Below, in pieces: positions 1 through 8,290 of a stretch of DNA of 64,000 bases. This DNA is from JAJXWB01 sp046349215 (GTDB lineage: Bacteria; Pseudomonadota; Alphaproteobacteria; Rhizobiales; Beijerinckiaceae). The position numbers and the translations under genes are program-made. Every line of letters begins with the position of its first letter. Within the stretch, counting starts at the first letter, position 1. Location of the stretch: contig JAXMCV010000002.1 of the NCBI GenBank assembly GCA_046349215.1, forward strand, positions 310,001 through 374,000, in the 5' to 3' direction. The notes below the pieces were generated by a model. It saw nothing but the letters and a program-made list of their open reading frames with translations, made no database searches and was not told the DNA's origin.

Positions 1-464
1 TTGAGACGATCCTTGGCTTCCTGCGATTCCGCGCGCGCCATGAAGTCGGCGGGATCGAAGCCTGCCGACTTCAGAACTGCGGCGGCCGTAGGCATGTCGT
101 TCATGTTTTTCTGGTCGACCCACATGGCCCTGAACATGGCGTCGACATACGGACGAAAACGCGGCGTTCCCTCGAACGCGGCGGCGCCGCGCATCATGAC
201 GAGCGTATTCACCGGAAAGAACGGATTGCGGTTGAATGGCACGCCGTATTTTTTCGCGAAACGCGCGAGGTCCTGGTTCATCCACGCGCCCTTAGCGGCC
301 ACCATGGCCGGCGAGGCGTTGCCGGTCGCCTTGAAAACGCCGCCGAGCAGCATCGGACGCCAGACGATTTCGGCGCCGGTGCGCTGGGCGATGCCGTCCA
401 TCTGCGTATAGGCGAGATAGGACGCCGGCGAACCGAAGTCGAAGAAGAATTCCGCGCGTTTCAC
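1..464 (-). CDS. 2-hydroxychromene-2-carboxylate isomerase-like protein, DsbA fold (3' end outside window)
   Basis: The minus-strand frame opens at a GTG (464) preceded by a GGGAGG ribosome site about 8 nt upstream. It begins VKRAEFFFDFGSPASYLAY, the typical start of the HCCA isomerase branch of the DsbA/kappa-GST family: FFFDFGSPxSY is the glutathione-binding beta-alpha segment, with Ser in place of a CxxC motif. Further on it reads WRPMLLGGVFKATGN and FNRNPFFPVNTL, both conserved in this family. Members isomerise hydroxychromene carboxylates in naphthalene-type catabolism, but many are found in acyl-CoA or dehalogenation contexts, so the substrate is not settled. About 154 residues are visible; the C-terminus lies beyond base 1. 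Confidence 0.85.
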   Translation of the reverse strand, partial: MKRAEFFFDFGSPASYLAYTQMDGIAQRTGAEIVWRPMLLGGVFKATGNASPAMVAAKGAWMNQDLARFAKKYGVPFNRNPFFPVNTLVMMRGAAAFEGTPRFRPYVDAMFRAMWVDQKNMNDMPTAAAVLKSAGFDPADFMARAESQEAKDRL

Positions 465-542
465 TGGTCGCCTCCCGATATCTGTATTTGCATCGATCTC
501 ATGCTACGCTGAACCGGAGAACGAACAAAGCGGGAGACCGGC

Positions 543-1271
543 ATGTCGGCGAGGAAAACGGCTCTGGTGATCGGCGCAGGCGACGCGACCGGCGGCGCCA
601 TAGCGCGACGGTTCGCGCGCGAAGGCTTCGTCGTAGCGCCGGTGCGCCGCCACGCCGACAAGCTGGCGCCGCTGGTCGCCGAGATCGAGAAGGCGGGCCA
701 CGCCGTCCGGCCGTTCGGCGTCGACGCGCGCGACGAGGAGCAGATGATCGGCCTCGTCGAGGAGATCGAACGCGACATCGGGCCGATCGAGGTCGCCGTG
801 TTCAACATCGGCGCCAACGTGCGCTTTCCAATCCACGAGATGACGAGCCGCGTCTATCGAAAGGTGTGGGAGATGGCCTGCTTCGCCGGTTTCCTCATGG
901 GCCGGGAGGCGTCGCGGCCGATGGCGGCGCGCGGACGCGGCACGATCATCTTCACCGGCGCGACGGCCAGCATGCGCGGCGGCTCGGGGTTCGCCGCCTT
1001 CGCCGGCGCGAAATTCGCCTTGCGGGCGCTGGCGCAGAGCATGGCGCGCGAACTGGGTCCGAAGGGCGTTCACGTCGCGCATTCGATCATCGACGGCGCG
1101 ATCGACACGGCCTTCATCCGCGACAATTTTCCGGAACGCTACAAGCTCAAGGCCCAGGACGGCATCCTCGATCCGGATGCGATCGCCGACGCCTATTGGG
1201 CGATCCACGCGCAGCCGCGCAGCGCCTGGACGCATGAATTCGATCTGCGTCCGTGGATGGAAACGTTCTGA
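543..1271 (+). CDS. SDR-family oxidoreductase with Phe at the catalytic Tyr position
   Basis: A 242-residue Rossmann protein. The nucleotide-binding glycine motif is IGAGDATG (residues 10-17), and NIGAN (88-92) replaces the usual NNAG. The active-site region reads TGATAS (138-143) and then F153-A-G-A-K157, so the canonical YxxxK catalytic Tyr is Phe. Ser143 and Lys157 remain. Length and fold fit short-chain dehydrogenases. Without the Tyr hydroxyl the usual hydride-transfer acid/base is missing, so it may act as a non-classical reductase or bind without catalysis. It is divergent from the isomerase gene upstream and convergent with the collagen-like gene downstream. Confidence 0.85.
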   Translation: MSARKTALVIGAGDATGGAIARRFAREGFVVAPVRRHADKLAPLVAEIEKAGHAVRPFGVDARDEEQMIGLVEEIERDIGPIEVAVFNIGANVRFPIHEMTSRVYRKVWEMACFAGFLMGREASRPMAARGRGTIIFTGATASMRGGSGFAAFAGAKFALRALAQSMARELGPKGVHVAHSIIDGAIDTAFIRDNFPERYKLKAQDGILDPDAIADAYWAIHAQPRSAWTHEFDLRPWMETF

Positions 1272-1277
1272 CGCGGA

Positions 1278-2312
1278 TCAGGGCTTTTCCCCGAGCGTGA
1301 GCGTGCGCATGGAGCCGGCCGGACCCATCGCGCCGTTCTGACCGGCGAGGCCAGCCTGCCCGTTTGCGCCGCGCGGACCAGGCGCCCCCTGTCCGATGCA
1401 GGCGCCGGCCGGTTCGCCGCCGATCCCTCCCGCGCCGCCTTCGCCGCCGGGGCCTCCCGCGCCGCCTGCGCCGCCGCGTCCGCCTTCGGCCGTGAATTCG
1501 ACATGCCGGCCGGCTTCGGCGGGATCGCGTGTAATGAAGGTGAATTGACCGCCTGCGCCGCCAGGCGCGCCGTTCTCGCCGTTGCCGCCTGCCCCGCCGG
1601 GCGTGCCCGCGCCGCCCGCCGCCGCCGGATTCTGGCAGAGTCCGCCCGCCGCGCGGGCGTCCGCGCCGGGGCCGCCGGGCTGGCCGGGTTGGCCGGGCTT
1701 GCCGGTTGCGCCGCGCGCGCCGGCCTGGCCCGAAAGATCGACACGCAGGACGCCGCCGATTCGGCCGTGGACGACAAGCCGGACGCGGCCGCCGTCGCGC
1801 CCCGCGCCCTTCGGCGGCGAGGTGTCGGTCAACAGGAAGGCGCGGATTTCGCTGTTGTCGGCGACGAGGGTCTCGACCTCGATCTCGAGATCGGCGCCTC
1901 CGGTGACGATGGTGGCGTTGCGCAAGGTGAGGGTCGACGTGGCGATGCGGGCCGCCGCCGTTCCATCGAACACGACGGTCGCGCCCTCGATCAGGAGCGG
2001 CGGCCGCTGGCGCAATTCGTCGATCCGCATCATCTCGTTGGTCTGGACGAGCGGCGGAGCGACCGATTTCGGCAGGACGGCCGCATTTTGCGGCCAACTC
2101 GATCTCTCGACGCGGGCTTCCGGCGCGCTGACGGGCGGCAGGAACACGCCTTTCCCGGTCACGCGGGCGAGTTCCCGCGCCAGGAAGGCCGGATAGCGAT
2201 ACCAGGCGGCCGAGGCGAGGGCGGCCAGCGCGAGGCCGAGCGCGGCGACCGCGACCAGGCCGACGCGCTTGTCCAATCCTCCGGAAACGTATTTGTCGCC
2301 CTTCACCGCCAC
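1278..2312 (-). CDS. Membrane-anchored protein with collagen-like Gly-X-Y tracts
   Basis: 344 residues. A hydrophobic segment at about 17-37 follows a short charged N-terminus (signal anchor, N-in). Residues 60-190 look like a small beta-rich domain (VVFDGTAAARIATSTLTLRN). The C-terminal half is glycine-rich in Gly-X-Y register: about 195-217 (GATGKPGQPGQPGGPG), 231-255, 277-299 and 307-333. Two Cys (226, 305) lie inside this half. Bacterial collagen-like proteins form extracellular triple helices in adhesion, spore or sheath structures; an exported filament role is inferred. No enzyme domain was recognised. The antisense strand also looks open because of base composition, but the membrane anchor and repeat register identify this strand. 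Confidence 0.75.
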   Translation of the reverse strand: MAVKGDKYVSGGLDKRVGLVAVAALGLALAALASAAWYRYPAFLARELARVTGKGVFLPPVSAPEARVERSSWPQNAAVLPKSVAPPLVQTNEMMRIDELRQRPPLLIEGATVVFDGTAAARIATSTLTLRNATIVTGGADLEIEVETLVADNSEIRAFLLTDTSPPKGAGRDGGRVRLVVHGRIGGVLRVDLSGQAGARGATGKPGQPGQPGGPGADARAAGGLCQNPAAAGGAGTPGGAGGNGENGAPGGAGGQFTFITRDPAEAGRHVEFTAEGGRGGAGGAGGPGGEGGAGGIGGEPAGACIGQGAPGPRGANGQAGLAGQNGAMGPAGSMRTLTLGEKP

Positions 2313-2426
2313 ACCCTGAGATTCGCTGCCTCTTTTACGGGCGCCGCAGCCTGTACGGAAGCGCCGGACGCATTAAATTGGTCGGACGAACGAGCGGGAA
2401 CAGGCCGCGTCCGGGAGGAAACAACA

Positions 2427-3467
2427 ATGGTCGCGCTTTCCGTTCTGGACCTGTCCTTCGTGACGGAGGCCACCCCGCCGTCGGCTTCGCTGCGCAATTC
2501 CGTTGATCTTGCCCGCCATGCCGACGATCTCGGCTACACGCGCTACTGGATCGCCGAACATCACAGTCTCGCGTCGGTCGCCTCCAGCGCGCCGGAAGTC
2601 ATCATCGCGCGGATCGCTGCGGCGACGCGCCGCATCCGTCTGGGCGCCGGCGGCGTGATGCTGCCAAACCACGCGCCGCTGACGGTGGCGGAACGCTACC
2701 GGACGCTCGAGGCCTTCTTTCCGGGCCGGATCGACCTGGGGCTCGGGCGCGCGCCCGGCACCGATCAGGTCACCGCCTATGCGCTGCGCCGTCACCAGAC
2801 CTCGCCCGAGCAGGCCGAGGACGATTTCCTGCAGCGCCTGCAGGAACTGATCCTGTGGGACACCGGCGAATTCCCGCCGTCGCATCCTTTCGGCAAGATC
2901 GCCGTCATGCCCAATGACGTGCGCCTGCCGCCGATCTTCCTGCTCGGCTCCAGCGACTACAGCGCCGAACTGTCGGCGCAGGTCGGAATGGGCTTCGCCT
3001 TCGCGCATCATTTCGCCAGCTACGACGCGCGGGCGGCTATGCTTTCGTACCGGAGCCGTTTCGAAGCGTCGCGCTGGCGGAGCGCGCCCTACGCCATTCT
3101 GGCCGTCGCCGTGGTCTGCGCCGAGGAAAAGGCCGAGGCCGAGCGGCTGGCTTCCAGCGCCGACTACAACTGGCTGAGGCGGGCGCGCGGCGAATATCAC
3201 GCCCTGCCGAGCCCGGTCGAGGCGATGGCGTATCAATACACCGACCGCGAGCGCGACATCGTGATGCGTCATCGCAGCCAGCTCTTCGTCGGGACGCCGG
3301 CCGACGTGAAGGCGCGGCTCGACCAGCTCGCGCGCGGGACGCAGGCCGACGAAATCATGATAACCTCGCCCATCTACGACCACGAGGCGCGCAAGGCATC
3401 CTACGCGCTGATGGCCGAAGCCTATAAAATCGCGCCGCAGGCGGCGCACGAGGGAGCGAACGCATGA
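2427..3467 (+). CDS. LLM-class flavin-dependent monooxygenase (luciferase-like, MsnO8 type)
   Basis: 346 residues from the ATG at 2427, chosen for its GGGAGG site 8 nt upstream; the open frame extends further 5' but without support. The start LSVLDLSFVTEATPPSASL and the motifs YWIAEHHSLASVASSAPE, RIRLGAGGVMLPNHAPL and IDLGLGRAPGTD are hallmarks of the luciferase-like group that contains MsnO8 and YhbW. Members use FMNH2 and O2 to oxidise an unidentified substrate. The last codon overlaps the next start in an ATGA, so it is translationally coupled to the NTF2-like gene, which suggests the two work on the same substrate. Confidence 0.9.
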   Translation: MVALSVLDLSFVTEATPPSASLRNSVDLARHADDLGYTRYWIAEHHSLASVASSAPEVIIARIAAATRRIRLGAGGVMLPNHAPLTVAERYRTLEAFFPGRIDLGLGRAPGTDQVTAYALRRHQTSPEQAEDDFLQRLQELILWDTGEFPPSHPFGKIAVMPNDVRLPPIFLLGSSDYSAELSAQVGMGFAFAHHFASYDARAAMLSYRSRFEASRWRSAPYAILAVAVVCAEEKAEAERLASSADYNWLRRARGEYHALPSPVEAMAYQYTDRERDIVMRHRSQLFVGTPADVKARLDQLARGTQADEIMITSPIYDHEARKASYALMAEAYKIAPQAAHEGANA

Positions 3468-3862
3468 GACCGGCTGCAATCGAGATGTGGCACAGGATCG
3501 CCAAGTCCGGCGACGCGAAGCTGCTGGACGAGGCGCTCGCCGACGATGTCGTGTTCCAGTCGCCGGTCGTCCACACGCCGCAGGTCGGCAAGAAGATCAC
3601 GAAGGCCTATCTTGCGTCCGCGCTTGTCGTCCTCAACAACGAGACCTTCCGCTATCTCAACGAATGGCACGGCGCCAATTCGTCGGTGCTCGAGTTCCAG
3701 TGCGTCGTGAACGGAATCGAGATCAACGGCATCGACATCATCACGTGGAACGATGCAGGCCGGATCGTCAATTTCAAGGTGATGGTGCGGCCGTTGAAGG
3801 CGGTCAACATGCTGCACCAGATGATGGCGGCGCAGCTCGCCGGCGCGAAAGCGCCGGCCTGA
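3464..3862 (+). CDS. NTF2-like (SnoaL-type) small protein
   Basis: 132 residues with the alpha+beta cone layout of the NTF2/SnoaL superfamily: an N-terminal helix (IEMWHRIAKSGDAKLLDEAL), then DDVVFQSPVVHTPQVGKK and a C-terminal sheet (ITWNDAGRIVNFKVMVRPLKA). Such proteins are small isomerases, hydratases or binding subunits. No catalytic residue can be assigned with confidence. It overlaps the monooxygenase by 4 nt and is followed 14 nt later by the HtrA-like gene, so the three probably form one operon. Confidence 0.8.
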   Translation: MRPAAIEMWHRIAKSGDAKLLDEALADDVVFQSPVVHTPQVGKKITKAYLASALVVLNNETFRYLNEWHGANSSVLEFQCVVNGIEINGIDIITWNDAGRIVNFKVMVRPLKAVNMLHQMMAAQLAGAKAPA

Positions 3863-3876
3863 GGACATCGCTGAGC

Positions 3877-4854
3877 ATGGCCGAAAAACTTCCGACCATT
3901 CCTCTCGAACTGCAGCCAGACCAGAAGGACTTTTCCTTCGATATCGATCGCGCGCTGGCCGGAATCGTCGGCCTCAAGGCGATCGTTCCGGACACTGCCT
4001 TCACGGCCGCGACCCTCGGCACGGAGCGACTCGGCCACGGGATCGTCATTCGCCAGAGCGGTCTCGTGCTGACGATGGGTTATCTCGTCATCGAGGCCGA
4101 GACGATTTGGCTGCGCACGATCGACGGGCGTGTCGTGCAGGGGCAGGCGCTGGCCTACGATCAGGAAACCGGCTTCGGCCTCGTCCAGGCCATGGATTCG
4201 CTCGACGTGCCGATCGTGCCATTCGGCGATGCTTCCGGCGTCGCGCCAGGCGATCGCGTGCTGGTCGCCGGCAGCGGCGGCCGCGACTTCGCGCTGTCGG
4301 CGCAGATCGTCGCGCGCCAGGAATTCGCGGGCTATTGGGAATACCTGCTGGACGACGCGCTCTATACCGCGCCGGCGCATCCCTTCTGGGGCGGATCGGC
4401 GGTGCTCGACAGCAACGGCGCGCTGGTCGCCGTCGCGTCGCTGCAGGTCGAGCAAGGCAGTGGCGGGCGGCGCGGCAAGTCGACGCTGAACATGGTCGTG
4501 CCCATCGACATCCTCAAACCCGTTCTGTCGGACCTCGTAAAATACGGCAGGCCGAACAGGCCGGCGCGCCCGTGGCTCGGCCTCTACGCGACCGAGGTCG
4601 GGGAACGGCTGGTCATCGCTGGCGTCGCGGATGAAGGACCCGCGGACAAAGCCGGCGTCGAGACCGGCGACATCGTCGTGGCTGTCGCCGACGAGCGGCC
4701 GAAGACACTCGCCGACATGTGGCGGCGCATCTGGTCGCTGGGGCCTGCCGGCGTCGAGGTGTCGATGCTGGTCGAACGGCAGAACCGCGTGCTCGCGGTC
4801 GCGATCTCATCCGCCGACCGTCTGCTGTTCACGCGCGCTCCGGTGGTTCACTAG
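3877..4854 (+). CDS. HtrA/DegP-like PDZ protein with no catalytic triad (pseudoprotease)
   Basis: 325 residues, trypsin-like beta-barrel fold (about 25-215) plus one PDZ domain (about 228-310, RPWLGLYATEVGERLVIAGV). Family landmarks align but the catalytic residues are replaced. The TNxHVV His site reads LTMGYLV (Tyr69), the Asp site reads DQETGFGLV (Gly99), and the GNSGG Ser site reads PFWGGSA (Trp171). No signal peptide or membrane segment is visible, which suggests a cytoplasmic location, unlike periplasmic DegP. The likely role is binding or scaffolding through the PDZ domain and the dead barrel. It lies 14 nt after the NTF2-like gene and converges on the MATE gene. Confidence 0.85.
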   Translation: MAEKLPTIPLELQPDQKDFSFDIDRALAGIVGLKAIVPDTAFTAATLGTERLGHGIVIRQSGLVLTMGYLVIEAETIWLRTIDGRVVQGQALAYDQETGFGLVQAMDSLDVPIVPFGDASGVAPGDRVLVAGSGGRDFALSAQIVARQEFAGYWEYLLDDALYTAPAHPFWGGSAVLDSNGALVAVASLQVEQGSGGRRGKSTLNMVVPIDILKPVLSDLVKYGRPNRPARPWLGLYATEVGERLVIAGVADEGPADKAGVETGDIVVAVADERPKTLADMWRRIWSLGPAGVEVSMLVERQNRVLAVAISSADRLLFTRAPVVH

Positions 4855-6235
4855 GCGCGCCCGGCTTCCCTGACTGGCGTTCCGCCAGTCGCGCGATGAC
4901 GACGAAGCTCGTCGCGACAGCGCCGGCGCCGAACAGGGCCGCGCCGACGATGATGCCGACGAACCCGCCTTCAGCGCCCCAGAGCTGTGCGCCAAGCGTG
5001 ACGAACGGAATGGTGCCGAGCGTCGCGCGACCCCAGTTGAACAGGGTCGCGAAACCCGGATAGCGTAAATTGTTGAAGGCGGCGTTGGCGACGAACAGCC
5101 CAGCGAGAAACAGCCAGGTCGCGCCGCCGATGCTGCAATAGAAGGCGACCAGGTCGCGCGTCCGCCCTGTGGCGTGGAAAATGTCGGCGATGCGCCCGCT
5201 CGTCAGCCATAGAACGAGCCAGACCGACAGGACATAGACGGTCGCCACCCCGAAGCAGTCCGTCATGGCGCGACGAATGCGAGGGTAAAGGCCGGCGCCG
5301 AAATTCTGGCCGATGATCGGTCCGACGGAACCGGTCATGGCGAACAGGACGCCGAAGGCGACGGGCGTGACGCGGTCGATGATGGCGAGCGCGGCGACGG
5401 TCTCCTCGCCGAAGCCGGCGAAGACGCGCCAGGCGTAGACGTTGGCGACGGGCGTGGCGAGGTTGGTGAGCGTCGCCGGCGCGGCGATCGCCCACATCGG
5501 CGCGAAATCCTCGAAGATGGCGCGCCGCCGCGGACGACCGATGAGACCGTGTATGTGGATCGCGCCCCATGACCCGATCGCCACGAAGACGAGCCGCGAC
5601 ACGACGGTCGAAATCGCCGCGCCTTTCACGCCGAGATGCAGGCCGAAGATCAGCAGTGGATCGAGGAGCGCCGTGACGAGGGCGCCCACCAGGGTGACAT
5701 ACATGGCGCGTCGCGCATCTCCGGCTGCGCGCAGAAGGCCCTGCAGCGACATGCCAGACGCAAGCAGAAAGTTCGCAGGTACGACGATGGCGAGAAAACC
5801 CGAGGCGACCGCGTGAGCTTCGCCGCGCGCGCCGAGCAGGTCGAGGATGCGCTCGCGAAACAGGAAAAGCGGCGCGGAGACGAGAAGGCCGGTGAGCACG
5901 ACATGCACCATGCCGGAGGCAGCGAGCCTTTGCGCATCAGGCCTGCGGCCGGCCCCCAGCGCGCGCGACACGTTGGCCGAAATGGCGATCGACAGCGCGA
6001 TATTCGCCGACATGGCGAAGAAGGTGACCTGCGAGGCGAAGCCGACGCCGGCCGTCAGGGCGGGATTTCCGAGCCAGGAGACATAGAGCAGGGAAAGCAG
6101 GTCGACGACGAAGACCGAGACGAGACCGACAGAACCCGAAGCCGTCATCGCCAGCACATGGCGCAGGATCGAGCCCTGCGTGAATACGGCCTTGTATTCG
6201 GCGCCGACGTGCGCTTCCTGCGGCTCGTCCGTCAT
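4829..6235 (-). CDS. MATE-family efflux transporter
   Basis: 468 residues from the ATG at 6235 (MTDEPQEAHVGAEYKAVFTQGS). About 12 hydrophobic helices in two pseudo-repeats match the MATE fold (GSILRHVLAMTASGSVGLVSVFVVDLLSLLYVSW; second half VTPVAFGVLFAMTGSVGPIIGQNFGAG, a typical MATE signature). MATE proteins export cationic or lipophilic compounds using H+ or Na+. The start codon lies one base beyond the hpnE stop, so it is co-translated with the hopanoid genes. Its 3' end overlaps the convergent HtrA-like gene by 26 nt. Substrate is unknown; a hopanoid-linked cargo is inferred from position only. Confidence 0.88.
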   Translation of the reverse strand: MTDEPQEAHVGAEYKAVFTQGSILRHVLAMTASGSVGLVSVFVVDLLSLLYVSWLGNPALTAGVGFASQVTFFAMSANIALSIAISANVSRALGAGRRPDAQRLAASGMVHVVLTGLLVSAPLFLFRERILDLLGARGEAHAVASGFLAIVVPANFLLASGMSLQGLLRAAGDARRAMYVTLVGALVTALLDPLLIFGLHLGVKGAAISTVVSRLVFVAIGSWGAIHIHGLIGRPRRRAIFEDFAPMWAIAAPATLTNLATPVANVYAWRVFAGFGEETVAALAIIDRVTPVAFGVLFAMTGSVGPIIGQNFGAGLYPRIRRAMTDCFGVATVYVLSVWLVLWLTSGRIADIFHATGRTRDLVAFYCSIGGATWLFLAGLFVANAAFNNLRYPGFATLFNWGRATLGTIPFVTLGAQLWGAEGGFVGIIVGAALFGAGAVATSFVVIARLAERQSGKPGAPSEPPERA

Positions 6236-6236
6236 G

Positions 6237-7475
6237 TCAGGCGAATTCGGCGGCGCGTTCGCCGGACCGGATCGCGCCCTCGATGGTCGCCGGCAGGCCG
6301 GTCTGCGTCCAGTCGCCTGCAAGGAACAGATTGTTCCAGTGGGTGCGCGTTCCCGGCCGCAACGCGTCCTGCGCCGGCGTCGCCGCGAAAGTCGCGCGTT
6401 TTTCCTTGACGATCCGGCACGACGGCATCGGCGCATCGCCGAGACCGGCGATGGTCGCGACCTCGCGCCAGATTTTCTCGGCGATGTCGTCGCGCGCTTC
6501 GTCAATCAGCGCATCGGCGGCGCTGATGGTCACCGACAACCTGTCGGGAAAGGCGAACAGCCATTCCGTGAGGCCGCCCACGACGCCGGTCAGAAGCGGC
6601 ATGCCGTTCGGCGGCGCAATTGCATAATGCGCGTTGAGAATGGCGCGGTGCTCGGTCGGCGCCTTGAGGCCGGGCACGATTTCGGCGGCGATCCACGCGG
6701 GCGTCGCGAGGATCACCGTGTCCTCGGCCGCCAGCGCGATCGTGCGTTCGCCGAAGTCGAGTTCATTCGCCCTGGCATCGTCGAAGTATATGGCGCGCAG
6801 CCGGTCGCCATAGCGGATTTCGGCGCCGTGTGCGGCGAGGTGCGCCAGGGCCGGATCGACGAAGGCCGGACCCAGGCCGTGCCTGGGCACGCGCGGACGC
6901 GCCGCGAGACCGCCGGCGCCGAGGCTTTCGCGCACGATGGCGGCGGCGAGTTGCGCGGAGGCCTCGTCGAGTTGCGTGTTGAGCGCAGAGACGAGGACCG
7001 GTTTCCACAACCTGTCCCAGAGCGCGCCGCGCGGCGTCAGCGCCTGCGTTACCGTCTTGCGCGCATTGGCGGTCAGTAGGCCGATCCCGCCGAGATAATC
7101 GGACGCCGACGTGCCGGGCACGCGACGGTCGGACGAGAAGATCCACCATGGCAGGCGTCCGGCGTTCGGGCGCAGACGCCAGCGCTCGCCGCTCGCGAGG
7201 TCCATGAAATCGAACACGCATTCCTGCGGTCCGTCGAGCGCGTCGAGCGCGCCGATGCGCCGCAGATAGGTCATGGCCGCGTGGTTGCAGGCGAGCAGCA
7301 GGTGATTGCCGTTGTCGATGGTCAGGCCGAGCTGCTGGTCGAAATAGGAACGGCAGCGACCGCCGGCCATGCGGCCGGCTTCGTGCACGACGACCTTGCG
7401 CCCCCAGCCCGCAAGCTTGGTGGCGGCGGCAAGTCCTGCGAGGCCGGCGCCGACGACGTGGACGACGCCCGTCAC
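6237..7475 (-). CDS. hpnE: Hydroxysqualene dehydroxylase HpnE
   Basis: 412 residues, FAD-dependent amine-oxidase/desaturase fold. The N-terminal dinucleotide motif is VHVVGAGLAGLAAATKLA (GxGxxG at 10-15), followed by the second FAD motif GGRCRSYFDQQLGLTIDNGNHLLL. The C-terminal FAD motif is LFLAGDWTQTGLPATIEGAIRSGERAA. HpnE performs the reductive third step, hydroxysqualene to squalene, in the HpnCDE route from farnesyl diphosphate. GTG start; its first bases overlap the hpnD stop (GTGA). The gene order C-D-E in a 4-nt-overlap chain strongly supports the call. Confidence 0.93.
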   Translation of the reverse strand: MTGVVHVVGAGLAGLAAATKLAGWGRKVVVHEAGRMAGGRCRSYFDQQLGLTIDNGNHLLLACNHAAMTYLRRIGALDALDGPQECVFDFMDLASGERWRLRPNAGRLPWWIFSSDRRVPGTSASDYLGGIGLLTANARKTVTQALTPRGALWDRLWKPVLVSALNTQLDEASAQLAAAIVRESLGAGGLAARPRVPRHGLGPAFVDPALAHLAAHGAEIRYGDRLRAIYFDDARANELDFGERTIALAAEDTVILATPAWIAAEIVPGLKAPTEHRAILNAHYAIAPPNGMPLLTGVVGGLTEWLFAFPDRLSVTISAADALIDEARDDIAEKIWREVATIAGLGDAPMPSCRIVKEKRATFAATPAQDALRPGTRTHWNNLFLAGDWTQTGLPATIEGAIRSGERAAEFA

Positions 7476-8290
7476 AATATGCCCCAGCGCAGCACGGCGA
7501 ACACGAGCCGCAGCTTGTCGACGCCGACGCGCTCGCGCGGCGGCGCGAAGCCGCGCTTCTCAAGCCGTTCGAGCACGTCGCCGTAGGCGCTCGCCATGAG
7601 GCGAGGCGCCTTGACGGCGGCGCGTGGCGACGCGTCCATGATGCTTTGCGCGGCCTGGAAATGCGCGCGCGCCTGCTGCAGGAGGCGCGCGCAGACCTGC
7701 GGCAGGGCGGGATGGGCCGCGACGGCGGCGGGCGTCAGGTCGCTCATGCCGGCGTCGAGCAGATATTCGCGCGGCAGGTAGAGGCGCCCGAGGCCCGCAT
7801 CCTCGTCGATGTCGCGCAGAATGTTGGTGAGCTGCAGCGCGCGGCCGAGGTGGTGGGCGAGTTCGACGCCGGGCTTCTCGGCGAGACCGAAAATGCGTAC
7901 CGACAGACGACCGACGGCGCTCGCCACGCGGTCGCAATAGAGATCGAGCGTGGCGGCGTCCGGCGCCACGACCGGACCGCGCAGGTCCATCTCCATGCCG
8001 TCGACGACGGCGAGGAAATCCGCGCGCTTCAGGCCGTAGCGCGCGACATGCGGCGCTAGAAACTTCGCCTGGCCGGCGTCGCCGCCGTCGTAGAGCGCGT
8101 CGATGTCGGCGCGCCAGCGGTTCATTGCGCCGATCGGATCGTCCTGGCAGGCGTCGCCGTCGGCTATGTCGTCGACAATGCGGCAGAAGCCGTAGACATC
8201 GTACATGGCGTCGCGCTTTTCACGCGGCAGGATGCGCATGCCCGCATAGAAAGACGAACCGGAAGCAGCCTTGGCGGTCTGCTCGCTCAT
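7472..8290 (-). CDS. hpnD: Presqualene diphosphate synthase HpnD
   Basis: 272 residues, trans-isoprenyl diphosphate synthase (squalene/phytoene synthase) fold. The first Asp-rich motif is DDIAD (40-44) in FCRIVDDIADGD. The second is NILRDIDEDAGLGRLYLP. Both chelate Mg2+ for farnesyl diphosphate. In the HpnCDE route HpnD condenses two farnesyl diphosphates to presqualene diphosphate. It overlaps hpnC and hpnE by 4 nt each, so expression is coupled. The RILPREKRDAMYDVYGFCR segment is typical of HpnD and distinguishes it from HpnC. Confidence 0.93.
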   Translation of the reverse strand: MSEQTAKAASGSSFYAGMRILPREKRDAMYDVYGFCRIVDDIADGDACQDDPIGAMNRWRADIDALYDGGDAGQAKFLAPHVARYGLKRADFLAVVDGMEMDLRGPVVAPDAATLDLYCDRVASAVGRLSVRIFGLAEKPGVELAHHLGRALQLTNILRDIDEDAGLGRLYLPREYLLDAGMSDLTPAAVAAHPALPQVCARLLQQARAHFQAAQSIMDASPRAAVKAPRLMASAYGDVLERLEKRGFAPPRERVGVDKLRLVFAVLRWGIL

